The notes: generated by a model not told the origin, from the letters alone. 64,000 nt of DNA from Capra hircus (GCF_001704415.2 NC_030823.1:71920458-71984457); one strand, 5' to 3'. Counted from the stretch's first letter, positions 25,803 to 39,401 are shown. Made by a program: numbers and translations.

Positions 25803-25925
25803 TTCAGGGAATTCTGTGGTGGTCCAGTGGTTAGGACCGCACACTTCCGATACAGGGGGCCAGGGTTCCATCCCTTATCAGTTAACTGAGATCTTGCATG
25901 CCCTGTGGCATGAAAAGGGGGCGGG
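25803..25925 (+). mobile_element. CHR-type (tRNA-derived) SINE
   Basis: gggaattctgtggtggtccagtggttaggac-type head, then 'agatcttgcatgccctgtgg' and an A/G-rich tail; typical of the artiodactyl CHR family. Confidence 0.85.
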
Positions 25926-25984
25926 GGGAAAGAAAAACCACTAATTCCAGGTTTACTATGCCGTATTTTACAGGTAATGTTTCC

Positions 25985-26090
25985 ATTCACATTCTGTAAC
26001 CCTACCCTTGAAGAAAAGGAAACTGAAACTTGATGGACTGAATAATTTCAAATTCACACTTAAGTGGCAGAGTCAAGATTCAAACAAAAG
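25985..26090 (-). repeat. MIR SINE fragment
   Basis: 'aaaaggaaactgaaacttga', 'agtggcagagtcaagattca'. Confidence 0.65.
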
Positions 26091-26314
26091 TTTTTTAACA
26101 TCTCATTATCTGAACCAACATACTGTTTACAAATACAGGATACAGAACAGAGACAACCATAGGTAGGGATGATATTTAAAGTTTTAAAGGCAAATACTAT
26201 GTATACCTCAGCACAGATACATTTCCAAACATCTACAGAATAAGCATAAAAAATTTTAAGTATAAAGACTTACCTTAACTAAAGCCCTGTTTATTTTTTA
26301 GTGCTTTTAATATG

Positions 26315-26430
26315 TGTTGAGTTGCTCACTCATGTTGGACTCTTTGTGACCCTTTGGATTGTAACCTGCCAGGCTCCTCTGTCCATGAGATTTTTCAGGC
26401 AAGAGTGGGTTGCCATTTCCTTTTCCAGGA
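26315..26430 (-). mobile_element. Bov-A body fragment
   Basis: Minus orientation, gagttgctcactcatgttgg.. to ccatttccttttccagg; no tRNA-derived head. Confidence 0.85.
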
Positions 26431-26984
26431 ATTATGGTGGCAACAAGTGAACACTGTGATTTTTGACGTGTTTCAAACATTGCAGAGATTTTGAAAGGGA
26501 CTGAGCCAGGGCCTTCTTTCTCCCAACTGGTGCATGATCACTCATCTCAGCTTTCAAAAGAGTTTGAGCATCACTTCCCAGCCACAAAAGATCCCCAAGC
26601 TGGGAAGGAATGGATCTGAGAACATTTATTAATAAGCCAGGTGAACTGAATGACTGTGCTATACAAGAATGACTGTGCTTGAGATTGCAAAATAGTGGTC
26701 TTAAAAGTACATTTGAGACAACTTCAAATCTCCGTTAAGTTCAGGATTCAAGTCAGGGCAGAATATCTTGAGATGGCCACAAAAGCACTGAAAAATCTGC
26801 TTCCGTGTACATCCTCTCTTTGTCACGCAGGGTTTTCTGCAGCGATAGCAACCAAAACGAGATTGTGACTGGACATGAGCAACACACTTGGAATGTCGCT
26901 GCCTCCTATCACCCCCAAGTGGGACTGTCTAGCTGCAGGAAAATTTTGCTCAGGGCTGCTACTGATTCTGCATTATGGTGAGTC

Positions 26985-27149
26985 ATATAATTATTCCATT
27001 ATTATCACAATGCAATAATAACAGAGGTACAGTGCACAATAATGTAAGGCACTTGAGTCATCCCGAAGCCATTCCCTGCCCCTGGTCTGTGGAAAAACTG
27101 TCTACCATGAAACCCGTCACCGGTGCCAAAAAGGTTGGGGACCACTAAT
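26985..27149. mobile_element. DNA transposon end (hAT-like)
   Basis: 'gcccctggtctgtggaaaaa', then ggtgccaaaaaggttggggaccacta; the inverted terminus of a common mammalian hAT-type element. Family name uncertain. Confidence 0.6.
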
Positions 27150-28009
27150 CCGCCACTATGCCACACCCTTAACAGTCATTCCCAGACACATTCCCCATGT
27201 TTCAGTCTATATAAATTGGAAAAATCAAGCAGTTCTTCTGGATTATGGAACAACTCCTCAAGAGTCACTCTTTGTACTTCACGTCCAAGGCAGCTAAGAC
27301 TCCGGTCCACTCAGGTCCAGAAGGACAGAGGGACGGTGCAGGAGGCTTTACGGAGAATCAGGAGTGTGTCACAGAGCAGCTGTCTCAGAGGAGGCACTGC
27401 AGCTTCCTTGGGCATGTCATGCTAACTCCAGACTCATCAGGCTCTTCCCATGTGTCACCATTCCAAATTTCAGGATCCCACCCACTCCCCCAACCCACCG
27501 CAATCAACACCCTCATTTCAACAGCAGACATTCTACAAAGCTGGGGTCCAGTTTGCATTGTAATTTAGCCATTTTGAGGAAGAGACTTTGGATTTCATTT
27601 TCAGCCATCTCAGTTCTCTGAACTACAAGAGATTAGGCTCTCTTTAGGGGAAGACAGAGAAATTTTCAGGTGATTTATGAGCTAGGAATTCAAATCCCTA
27701 TGCTCACCTTTTTCTCCCTGGCCATGTTCATGAAACTTGTTATTCTGAAAAAATGTTACCAGGTGTCAAAATACATGGTCACCCAAGGACTCACCTATTG
27801 AAAAGTATTTGATTAGGAGTATCCACTGATGATCTTGTGCCTATCACTATTACCACACCAGGCCAAGGACAACCAGTACTCTCTTTACTACTTAAAACAG
27901 AATCAGCACCTTTAAATCAAATCAGATCAAGGGACCAGTTGGAGAAATCCCAGAACAAATTCGGAAAATGCATTCTTAAAAGTACTCTCAGTAACCAAAC
28001 CTGTATTAG

Positions 28010-28411
28010 GGTTCTCCTGAGAAACAGAACAAAGAGGAGAGAGGGAGGGAAGGAAGGAGAGCGAGGGGGAAGGATTTATTTTGAGAAACTGGGCCGTATG
28101 ATTGCTGGGGCTGGCAAATATGAAACATCAGGAACAGGCCAGCAGGCTGAAGACCCAGGGAAGAGTTGATGTTGTAGTCGCGTAGTCTGTAGACAGAAAT
28201 CCTTCCTTTTCGGCTGGATCTCAAGTCTTTCCTTTCAAGGCCTTCAGCTGATTCGATGATGCTCATCTCTATTATGTACAGTAACATGCTTTGCTCAAAA
28301 AATTACTGGCTTAAAGGTCAGTCATATCTAAAAAAATACATCAGAGAAACATTTAGACTGGTGTTTGACCAAACCACTGAGTACTATACCCTAGCCAAGA
28401 TGACACATAAG
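28010..28411. repeat. Ancient interspersed repeat (family not named)
   Basis: 'tattagggttctcctgagaa' with a GA-rich tract, 'gctggggctggcaaatatga', 'gcctagccaagatgacacat'-like end: a common mammalian repeat text I recognise but cannot name. Confidence 0.5.
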
Positions 28412-28491
28412 ATTAACTCTCACAATATCCATACAAAAACCTGTACACAACATTAACTCTCACAATATCCATACAAAACCCTGTACACAAA
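28412..28491 (+). repeat. 40-bp tandem duplication
   Basis: attaactctcacaatatcca.. occurs twice head to tail (28412-28451, 28452-28491) with two mismatches, at the junction of the repeat above and the L1 at 28490. Confidence 0.95.
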
Positions 28492-28800
28492 ATTGTATAA
28501 CAGTTTTATGTGTAATAACCCCAACATGGAGAGCACACAACTGTTCTTCAACAAGCGAATATTTAAACAGACTGTGGTACACTGACACCATGAAATACTC
28601 TCAGCAATAAAAAGGAGCAAATTACTGATACATGCAACAACTTGGGTGGAATTCAAGGGCATTGTGCTAAGCGAAAAAAATCCAGTCTCAAAAGGTCACA
28701 TATTATATAACTCTACTTATATAGCATATTAAAATTACAAACTCATAGAGTTAAAAAATAGAGTAGTTATTGCTAGGCATTAAGGATATTCATTCAGGTC
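28490..28800 (+). mobile_element. Old L1 ORF2 3' end
   Basis: tacaccatgaaatactctcagcaataaaaag-type text, 'catgcaacaacttgggtgga' and 'agtctcaaaaggtcacatat', matching the end of mammalian L1 ORF2. Confidence 0.8.
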
Positions 28801-30254
28801 ATTATGAAGATGCATTTATTAATATAAGAGGGATTTTTTTGGTTAAGAATTCATGGGAAGGTTTAGAGAGAAAATGTTTTAAGAGATGCATAATGATTTT
28901 CACTAAACCAGATATTAAAATAATTACCAAGATTAACAAAATAGAATAATGAAACCATATAAAAAGTTCAGTATATTTGTATACATAGTAAGCCAGAATA
29001 TGATAAAGAAGGTTATCTTATATCAGTGAAGAAACAATAAACTCAGAGGCTATTCAATAAGCAATGCTGTCATCTCTGAGTATAGATACAGGGATTTCAC
29101 ATACATATTAGCTACTTGAAAAAATGTTTAAGTTTAGATAAAATTTACAAAAGCAAAACAAAAACCTATAAATAAAAATGATTAATACTTTTTTCCTGCA
29201 TACAAATATAAAAATTCTATGCATCAAAAGATGCTATAATCAAAATTCAAAATTATACAATGAAGAGGACAGCAAAAGTTAAGATATGGCAAAAAAAGAG
29301 AGAGAGAGAAGTTACCACTCTTAACATGCACTTGATATTTTTAATAAACTTTAAACCTACAAGAGCAATTTCAAATAGACATTCACCAAATAATCGTAAA
29401 TTATCATTAAACTGAAAAATATCCTAAGACCCTTTGTGTACATTCCAAAAGTCACTGGTAAATGTAATCCAGTTGATCTATGCAAGGGCAACAAAGGAAA
29501 ATTAAGAGAATTAGAACTAAATTCTCCTTTGGGTCTGGTAAAGCCACTCCTGTCTTGCCAAGGAATTTCTTTGTGAACAATCCCCAAAATCAAGTCTTCT
29601 GTGCCTAAATTTCCCATCTACTCTGCAGACTGAGGTGCACGCGACGCTGCTGAACACTGTGGTCACTGTGTTGTTTCAAAGCACACTGCTCCTACTGCAG
29701 GATTTTCTTTCATAAAATTAAGTATAATCTAAAGTAATGCTGGTTTCTATTCTTAAATCTAATTCTCTTCTATTCTTAAATCTGATTTAAGAATAGATGC
29801 CTAGATGACTGTGTAGTCCATCTGGGACAAACTAATTCAGCAGTCTTGGCAGCTACAAAAATAAAGGGGAGGCTACTCAAAAAACTGCATAGCAGGCTCT
29901 GGAAGGGATCTAATACTGAAAGTTCAGTTTAGACACTTAGGGATTTTTCATTAAAGACAACAGGAAGAAAAATAACATGAAAAATATCCGCACTCATGGT
30001 AAACAGAGAAACGGAGGGTAAAACAACATACCAATTTGACAAAGCTTTTTAAACAAAGAAATGAGAAAATAATCTTCTATGTGATCATTATTAATGAAAT
30101 CTGCTATAAACTTTTAAAAATACCTTAAAAATTAGGATATTCTTTAACACTGATAATCTATTTCCAGGAATTTTATGTCCATGTAAAAATTACTTTTTTC
30201 TAAGGATATAATCAAAGCTACTGAAAACACTATAAATGTTTCTATTCAAAAACA

Positions 30255-30640
30255 TTATTTGTAATAACATAAATTTGTACATTTTAAAAAATCCAGAAAT
30301 AGGAGATTGGTTAATAAATACTAGTATTTCCATACAATGGAACACTATATTATCATTAAAAATTAGATAAACAGTAAGAAAATAAATTGAAAAATGGTTG
30401 CTAATGTAGGAAAATAGTCAATGTTACATTAGGTTAGAAAAATTCTGGACATAATCCACAGAGTGATACCTGTTTTGTTTAAACTACGTATATATTTAAA
30501 TTAAAAAATTATATGAGAATATTGAAATATTAATTGTTATTGTGGAGGGTAGAATTATGTGCTATATATTTTCTAAACAATTCTCTGTATTTTCTAAATT
30601 ACTGACAATGAACAAATATTAGGTGATCAGAAAAAAGCTA
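30255..30640 (+). mobile_element. Old L1-like 3' remnant
   Basis: ggagattggttaataaatac, ccatacaatggaacactata and an A/T-rich end; the diverged L1 group also seen at 7690 and 51640. Confidence 0.6.
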
Positions 30641-32296
30641 CTGTATGTCATTATATAAATATATATTGAAATTATATATATAATACAAACACCCTCCCCA
30701 CACACAGAGGATCCTTTTATTCTTAAAAAGGCAATACAGAACAATTTCCAAAATCTGATCTAAAGAGCACAAGATAACAGGATATTAATATGTGTTATTT
30801 GCGAGAAAAGACTGACAAAGGTTCTATAATAAAATATATTTAGGAAAAACTGGGCAAAATAGAGTTGAACAGTCTTCTTCAGGCTTCCAGAGCCTTCAAA
30901 CGCAAATTTTTCAACCTCAGCCACCTCCATGCCAGCCCTTAGAGAGACTCCGCAGAACCTCTAAGAAGTTGAAGAACCACTTAAAAATCGCCAGTCTCTT
31001 CTATTATTCTCACATGCTGGATATATTTTGTAAAATGTAATGAGACAGGGAGGGAAGAAGAACAAATTATGTTACAATAATTGTGAACTTCCACAAGGCA
31101 GTAATTTCTAAGTACAGTTTGGGACCAGGGAAAGGGGGCAAGAACTAAAGAAGATAGCAGATGGAAAGACGTGCAAACTTGACTTGCTTACTAAAATTGG
31201 TTTTATATGGATATATTATAAAATATGCAAATTGCATAAATATGCTTTTACATGTGATGACAAATCACACTGATGTGGTAGAATTTTAAAGACACTATAA
31301 ACTGAAATTATATGTATACCTTAGCATTTAAATTAAAACTGTACCTTTGACTTTAAAAGCACCAGAGAGTCAGTGCTAAAATTTATGCAGCAGAAAACAA
31401 ACTTAAGCATTCTTTACCAAACAAATCTTCATATCAGCCATTAGATGGCACCACATACCAAATAGTTAACATAACTGTAATTTTCCCCCATGTGTTTAAA
31501 AAGTATTATAAAACATATTTATCTTTTAAGTAAATATCATACATGTCATCTTTTGTCATTATTAAACTTTAAGTTTTCAAATGAAGAAAAATAATTAAAC
31601 AATTATATCAGTATCACCCTTTCTGCAACATTACAATTTAAAAACACTAAGTCCATTCAGAAATCAAACTGGAATGTTCTAAGACAACTATTCAAAAGTT
31701 AAATGTCAAATGGCTAGAGAATGTCTTCCCTTGGGACAAACAGAAGATAAGACTGATTTTCTACCTTAATTTTTTTCTACTTCTTTTCTTTCATAAACCT
31801 CATACTGTCCAGTTTCTAATTCTTCTCAATAATCTAATTTCTGTCTACTTTCTTAACTAAGTTTCATCATATTTTATTCTCTAATCTAGGACTCTCTCAA
31901 ATTCTATCAATTTAAAGTATAGCTTCCTAGCCTCTACCCTGATACCCTCTGTTCCATATCTTTTTATCTACTATTTAGACACACAAAAATCTGCCCTATT
32001 CTGCTCACTGCTTTTTCCAATCCCAATTAAGATAGAGTAACAAGGATAAGATTGACCCTACGACCTGAAAACAGTGAAACATGAGACAAAATGTATGAAA
32101 GACCCTGGACACAGGCAAGCAAGGGCAGTGACCATGGAGAAAGGAAGAAAGTGATAATTATTATTTTCCAAGCTTACTGCCTGGAGAAAGTTTCCAGGCT
32201 GCAGCAAAGAGAAAGGGAACCCAAGCAGAGCCCTGGGAATAAAAGGAGGCTAAGGAGGCCAGAGTTTGCACAGCTGAGTGCCAGAGAATGGAAAGA

Positions 32297-32490
32297 ATAG
32301 TTGCTCAGTTGTGTCTGATTCTTCGCAACCCCATGGACTGAAGCCCACCAGGCTCCTCTGTCCATGGAATCTTCCAGGCAAGAATACTGGAGTGGGTTGC
32401 CATTCCCTTCTCCTGGGGATCTTCCCAACCCAGGGATCGAACCCAGGTCTCCCACACTGCAGGCAGATTCTTTACCATCTAAGCCAGCAT
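32297..32490 (-). mobile_element. Bov-tA SINE
   Basis: Minus orientation from the gttgctcagttgtgtctgat end to the tRNA-like head (ctttaccatctaagcc). The last head bases are altered. Confidence 0.92.
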
Positions 32491-32699
32491 GAAAGCTGTG
32501 CAGAAAGAACTCCAGAGAGCCGTGCTGAGTCACCTATAAGTAAGAATACAGCTGAGTGCTACTCAAGAAATTCCTGTGAGAAAACCACCAGAGACTAGGA
32601 AAAGATTCCTCCAAACGGATTAAAGACAAAAGTGTTCAGACATCACACAGCACAGAAACAGGGTCTATTTTCAAGATCCACTGATTAGAATTCTAGAAT

Positions 32700-35035
32700 A
32701 TCTTGCCCAAAGGTTAGGAAAAATTAAACTCTAGAATAAATGCAGGTATGATCCCACCAAACAATATTTAAAAGAAGACCAAAAGGAACAAGCTGTTTCC
32801 AAGTAACAGACTAATTCATAACAAAATTCAAAAAAGTAAACAAGATAGCTAACATACAACAAGGAAAACGTCACAATATCTAGCATTCAATAAAAATTTA
32901 TTAGGCATGCAAAGAAGAGGAGGTGAAAATTTAAAAAAAAATCAAAACTGACTCAGAATGATAGAATTAGCAGACCATGATAAATGGTTCCAGGTAATTT
33001 CACCAATAAGCATCTTTGCTACATACCAGCCATAAATATTTTCACCACATACCTAATTGGTCATAAGGTAATTTTGCTGTAAAAGATTAATAATAAAAAA
33101 GAGGGACATTTAAAAGTACATAATGAAACAAGAAATGAATACATTAAAGAAACTATAGCAAAATACAAAAAATGTGGAATATATTTAAAATGTGTATGAA
33201 GTCATAACAAAGCTGTGCAAATAACTGATTTTATGAGTTGTAACAAGCACTGTCCTCAAAGTCTTTCATTCACAGAATTTTATATGTTTTTTCTTCTTAT
33301 TAATTCATCTCCTCATTGGAATTACTCTTTTACTTTTTCAATAAAATTTCTTTCTATATTAAGAGGAGTAACAGTTTCCAAATACTAGGATGCATATCTG
33401 TAAACCGAGCTTTGAATTTCCGTGAAAGCCATCCACACGGTTGCTTGTTCCTCCCATACTGTCTCATGTCTGTTGACAGACACTGCAAACTTCTAAGGGA
33501 AATGTGAGTTCACTGCTGCAGGTTCAGATCACCAAAGGATCTGCAAACTGATACATTATTTCCTAGTATAATATGCAACCAGGCTATATCCTCTCTTATT
33601 TCACACTTCTAGTACGTTTTATTACCATATTTTCTATCAACTCAATATATATATAGTTTGTTATCATCCACTATTTTAAGATCACCACACCTACCGGTCA
33701 CTCTATAGACTATTTATATAATATAAAAATGGGTACATTGCGTTAATAGAGAAATGAAACCAAACTGCCAACCAATTATTTTATCTTTATGGCAAAACTG
33801 CCTTACAGCCAACTAGTTATGCAATGACAATGCTTGCAGGGAAGATGCTTAAAGAGAAATACTGGACACAAATACTAACAGTTATTATAATGTATCCCAT
33901 GGGTTCAAAAAGCTAGCAAAAAGACAAAGTATTAAGAACCATTGATATATGTTTTTAAAAATCTAAATCAACCTTCTAAAGATGAAAACTATAATATCAA
34001 AGGTAAAAAGATTAACAATAGATTAAATATTGAAAAATAAAATATTCGTTGACTTGAAGACATACCAATAGAAAGTAACTGAATAAAACAAGAAAAAAAT
34101 TATTTAAAATGAACAGAAAGGCTGTATGTAAACTGTGAGACAACTTAAGGTGCACAAATATATACGTAACTACAGTCCATAAAAAAAGAGGCCAGAGAAG
34201 GGAGAATTACGAAAACGTGAAAACATAAAGTTCAAAATTTTTACAAATTAAATGAAAATGACAAACTACAGAAGCTAGCTGAACCCAAGTACAAAAAACA
34301 TGAAGAAAGGTACAAAAAGGAATACCATATTCAATTATTTAAAAACGGTTATTAAGATCTTAAAAGCAATCAGAAAAAATTTACACATTATGTATAAAGG
34401 AAAAAAGATAAGGTTCACAACAAATTATTTGTTAGGAACAAAGGCAAGCTAGAAAAAGTGGCGCACCCATCACTACAGCGTTGAAAGAAGGGGAAAGGTG
34501 ATTAACCTAGAATTCTTACCAGTGAAAATATCTTTGAAAAACAAAGGTAAAATAACAATAATAAATTGTTTTTAAACTGTGAGACATTCAAAAGCGAAAA
34601 GAATTCATCACTAGCAAACCTACTTGAGAAATGTTAAAGTCCTTTAAGCAAAAAGAAAATGATACCACATGGAAAGAGAGGTTTATCAAAAAGGAATACA
34701 AGGCATTGGAAATGGCAAATGCATGGGTAAAGACAGGTTTCATCTTATGAATTTTTTAAAAAAGATAATCGAGAGTGATATTGTGGAAAATGGAGGAGAA
34801 AGCGTCAAGGCTTGGTTTCTGCACTGAAACAACTATTACACTGGAAAAAGGTGTCAGAACCAACTGTTCTTCAACAAAAAAATTTTGTTTTCTATTTCTA
34901 CCTACATGAGATAGTAGATACTCACTAAACTTACTGTGATAATCATCTCATGATGTATGTAAAGTTGAATCATTATGTTGTACACCAGAAACTTACACAG
35001 TGCTGTATCTCAATTATATCCCAATGAGATTTAAA
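32700..35035 (+). mobile_element. Old L1, 5' region to 3' end, rearranged and interrupted
   Basis: L1 5'-region text (tttattaggcatgcaaagaa, agaattagcagaccatg) runs to about 32985, then resumes at about 33865 (acagttattataatgtatcc, cttgaagacataccaataga). ORF1-region text follows (34310-34720). It ends in 3'UTR (catgatgtatgtaaagttga, gttgtacaccagaaacttac, to 35035). The 32985-33865 gap is listed separately. Coding capacity is gone. Confidence 0.7.
32985..33865. mobile_element. Candidate old DNA transposon with inverted ends, inserted in L1
   Basis: Interrupts L1 text. Bases 33048-33094 (catacctaattggtcataag..) and 33775-33821 read as imperfect inverted repeats of each other, with most differences being transitions. 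No long frame, so probably non-autonomous. I cannot name the family, and exact ends are uncertain. Confidence 0.5.
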
Positions 35036-35204
35036 ATTTCTTTTTAAGTCAACTGTTTCTGAATTCTGCAACCTAATCACACACTTAGAGCAACCAGAGA
35101 CATACCTGATGAAGAAGAGGTTGCTGAAATTTGGGAGCAGAGCAGCGGTGTAGGAGCCAATGATAACCCTTCATCCTCGGCCCCGCCTGGGTGGGGAAAG
35201 CACC

Positions 35205-35438
35205 TTATGCTCCTGGAGCCGCTGGCTGGTGCTGGGGGGCTGGGGGTGGCAGTAAGCGCTCTGTCTTATGAAAATTTGGGGCGGCACACTTTGGTTCTTC
35301 TAGCTGTTCCCTGAAGGACCAGTGCAGATGTTTGCCTTTGTTTAGCTCCCTCAAACTACAGTGACATCCCTGGCAGGAACTACTGAAAAATTTAGACAGG
35401 TAGACCTTTGTTTTGCTCGGTATTTTGGATCCAGACAT
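35205..35438 (-). other. Unassigned GC-rich open frame with a downstream donor-like site
   Basis: A 77-codon frame (MSGSKIPSKTKVYLSK.. to ..PAAPGA) in a patch clearly richer in G+C than its AT-rich intronic surroundings. It contains Cys pairs (CQGCHC) and a Pro-rich end. About 100 bases past its stop, still on the minus strand, ttcttcatcag is followed by GTATGT (35106-35101), a good donor consensus. So 35107 to about 35450 could be a non-coding or partly coding exon on the SYT14 strand. I do not recognise the protein, and it lies between two old L1 pieces. It could equally be an unrecognised repeat. Confidence 0.2.
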
Positions 35439-35459
35439 TTAAGAAAACCTCTATGAGGT

Positions 35460-36964
35460 CATGGCTGACCACAGATATAATGCAAAAGGAAATTTAGTGA
35501 CCACACATAAGAAAGGACAAAGACTTTTCAAATATAATCTAACTGCAGCACCCAACAGGCAAAAGTCAGCAATCCCTGATAAGCAGGAGAATCTGATTTT
35601 CATGCTACATTATGGCATTCAAAATACACACTTCCCAACAAAGAATCACAAAGCAAGGAAACAGGAAAGTATGTCCCGTTCACATGAAAAAAAAATATAT
35701 ATATATAAACATTTCAAAACTATCTCTAAGAAACCCAGACATTAAAACTGCTAGTAAAAAATTAGAAATCAACTGTATTAAATATGCTCAGTGAGCTAAA
35801 AGAAACAAGAAGAACTAAAGGAAATTCGGAGAGTAATATATTAACAAATAGAGGGTCAATATATACACACTGTTCAAAAGAAACAAGCAAGAATTCTGAT
35901 GATGAAGATGACTGAGATATAAGACAACTGGAAGTATTCAGTTTGAGAAGCAGAAACATAATGAAGAAAAATTAACAAAGTCCAAGGGACCTAGGGAATA
36001 TCATCAAGCATACACATATATGTACCACAGGAGTCCCAGAAGGAGAAGAGAGAGGGACAGAAAAATATTTGAAGAGATAATGGCCACCAACACCCTAAAT
36101 TTGTTGAAATAAATGTAAACATCCAAGAACGTCAAGAAATTCCAAGCACTATAAATGCAAAGTAACCCACACGAAGACACATTAAACTCCTAAAAAACAA
36201 ACTCTTGAAAACAGGAAGAAACGTCTCACTACATAGCAAAAGTTCTCAGTAGCAGCTGATTTTTTTTTTGTTTTAATCAGAAACCATGGAGGGCAGAGGG
36301 CAGTAGGATAACATATTTAAAGTCCTGAAAGGAAAAAAAGAAAGTCTGTGAACCAAGAATTTTAAACACAGCAAATTATCTTTTAAGAAAGAATGAAAAG
36401 GTAAGACACTTCCAGCCAAATAAAAGTTGATGGAGCATGTTACTAGTAGAACTGTCCTCCAATAAATACCAAGGAAGCCCTTCAGGCTGAAACGGAGAAA
36501 CAGTGGACAATACTAGAAGCCACGGGACTAAACAATTCAGGCTAAATGGAACTACACAGATAAACAATAAAGCCAGTTATTGCATTCTAGGTTTATAACT
36601 CATTTCCCTCATCACTGTTTCAAAAGAAAATACATAAAATAACCATTATAAATCTATGGGCACATAATGCATGCACACTGACAGCTATCAGAAAGCGGAA
36701 TTAAGAATCAAACCTCCCTTACAGTTGCATTATAAAGAATAAAATACCTGGCAATAAATCAAACCAAGAGGCATAAACTTCTACTCAGAAAACTATAAAC
36801 TATATGATCCTGATGAATGCAACTGAAAATGACACAAACAGAAAGATATACTATGCTCAGGGACCAGAAGAATATTGTTAAAGTGTCCGTACTACCCAAG
36901 GCAATCTACACTGGTTCTAGGAAAGACAAATCAATGAAAAGAAAAAACAATCTAAATACAGAAA

Positions 36965-37009
<45 letters not shown>

Positions 37010-37360
37010 TTAGTATATAATAACAGAGGTTTATCAAATTAGCCAGGATGAATTATTCAATAATTAGTATTCAAATAACTGGTTAATCAAAAATAAATAC
37101 AAAGCTGAGTCCTTCACACCAAAAAAGTTGCAAGTGGATTCAAGACTTCAATGTTTAAAGATGCCCACATTTTACAGTAATTAGAGATTCACTGAGTTAA
37201 ACTATGAATTCTTTAGAGAAATCATCTCCAAATGTAAGCCGCAGTCAACATCTGTATGCCTCTCACTTTGTGGACAAATTTCTCAAAGGTTTGTTTGTGG
37301 TTATCTAACTTTGGGGTTAAAAGGTAGAAAAGATGAATCCTATTTCGGTTGATGCACAGA
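35460..37360 (+). mobile_element. Old L1, 5'UTR/ORF1 to part of ORF2
   Basis: Diverged L1: 'aatcagaaaccatggagggc', 'gaccaagaattttaaacaca', then ORF2-type 'gcaactgaaaatgacacaaa' and 'actacccaaggcaatctaca'. A CA microsatellite (36967) interrupts it, and ORF2-like text follows to about 37250. Confidence 0.7.
36967..37005 (+). repeat. (CA)n microsatellite
   Basis: About 19 uninterrupted CA units within L1-derived sequence; likely length-polymorphic. Confidence 0.97.
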
Positions 37361-37406
37361 AAACTGTCCTCTGTAGGTATTTTCTCTCTTCTTGAAAACG
37401 GTCATG

Positions 37407-37468
37407 CTGCTGCTGCTGTTGCTAAGTCACTTCACTCGTGTCCGACTCTGTGCGACCCCATAGACTTT
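37407..37468 (-). mobile_element. Short Bov-A terminus
   Basis: gctgctgctgctgttgctaa.. to gcgaccccatagact, the end of a BOV-A2-like unit truncated after about 60 bases. Confidence 0.78.
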
Positions 37469-39401
37469 AATTAAATTTATTGTTCAAAACAACCCAGCCA
37501 TATATATCTCTTTATATAGAAACTTATATACATATAAAAGTACTTAAGTCAATATATCCCATTCTTTCATCTGAGTCTTAGGATGAAATAGACCCATAAG
37601 AACAACAACAACAAAAACCTCCCTTCTCCCCTACTCTGCTTCGAAAGGAAAAACATCTTAGGAGAGAGAAACCAAGACTAAATTGATAATGCGGGCAGCA
37701 TTCTGTAAAATGTTCTGACGTTTATCACTGAAAAGGGCTGTAGTGGTTGGTATATATGATATCAATTTTCAGAATGGCATCAAGAATTCATCTCTAATCA
37801 TCTTCTCTGAAGGATTAAAAAGGAACCCTGAACATCTCGGCTTCAAATCAGTGAAGCATTGATCCTGAGCTGGAATAGGCTGAGACCTTGTCCCTTGGAC
37901 CACAGGCTGGACAGTTAAAAACATTCTGATTCTTCTGTTCTGGTACGAATAAATGAACTTTCTTTCCCTTTTTAGAGTCAGTTATTAAAGAGTGTGTAAC
38001 ACAGCTGAATAACGCATATGGGCTTAGGAAAAACGGAAAGAGGCTTTAACTCTATAAAGTTGGTACCTAGAAGTCATTCTGCAAAACAGCTTACAACTAA
38101 TTCAGGCTATAGAAAAAGAAATAAAAGGATAAGAGAGACAGTGGTACTTTCAGACAGAAAGGACCTGGAAAGGTACAGGGCTGGCTCTCACACAGTCTAC
38201 ATTCTGAGTGTGCTCTCCATTTTTATAACAATGACTCCAGATTCTCATAATACTGTGGCCTTCACAATAAATTCTTTCCCCTTAAGTCCTGAACTTCAAC
38301 CTCCCCTTTCAACTGTTGAGGGGCTGCCTTACTCACTAAATATTGATATTAACTTACAGCAGCCTCAATTTGGAATATAAAACTAAAAACAGCAAGCGTG
38401 AGTCAATGCAGAAGGCTCTTCCCTCGGGGTACACATCAACCTCTCATTAAGAAGTTCGAGGAAGCTGGGAATGAATCAAAGAAAATACAGCTCCATGATT
38501 TCCACCTTCCATTGAATTGTAGATGAAAATGTCATTTTAATTATAGTAGCAAAAGCCCTATTCTTTGTTACCATCAAGGCTCTATAAATTCACAATCTAA
38601 TTAAAAATTCTTGAGTCAGGGAAAACAAAAGAACACCTTAAAATGTACTCTAACACAATAGCGTCAAAAATCTACTGGTCCCCTCAACTCAAGAATATCT
38701 CTTATTAGCACTGCCTAGAAGTCACTGAGCTATATGAAAAGGAAAGATAGCTAGCCAAGAGCTGTAAAATATGAAAATAGTATAAACAGGAGAACTATAT
38801 CACAACTCTAGATTTTTTTAGAAGATAAATTCAGACTAAATTACATGCTAGGAAAAGAAGCACATTATTTACAACACACTATTCAGTCACAACAAAGAAA
38901 TAGTCATAATTATAATTTTTAGTATTTGAGTATTGATTTAACAATACGTAAAAAATGATTTTTACTGGATTTGCATGGAAACTGAACACAGATCTCTTCA
39001 TATGCCAACATCCAAAAATTAGGGCTCAGAATTTTCCATACTTGGAGCCACTCCCTTATTCAGAGATCAGCCAAGTGTTTCCTTTATAAATATCCCATTA
39101 TTTAAATGAATTACTAAAACATTGTGGAAGATTCATGTTGAGCCAAGTCATTAGTAGCTCTCATACATTCAAAATGCTGAATGTCAAACCACTAAAACAA
39201 TGAGCAACAGAAACTATCAGGAGATATCTTCCACATTCATATATAGAGAACACATCTGACCCATTGTTAAGAGTCTGCAAGTTTCAAGAGCTGTCCCTAA
39301 TCCTTCATTAAAATAATATTAATAACATGCATATACCAACTTACTGGCTAAGAAGCCAGACACAAAAAGCCTACACAATTCACTTAGCCTAATGTTTTCA
39401 A

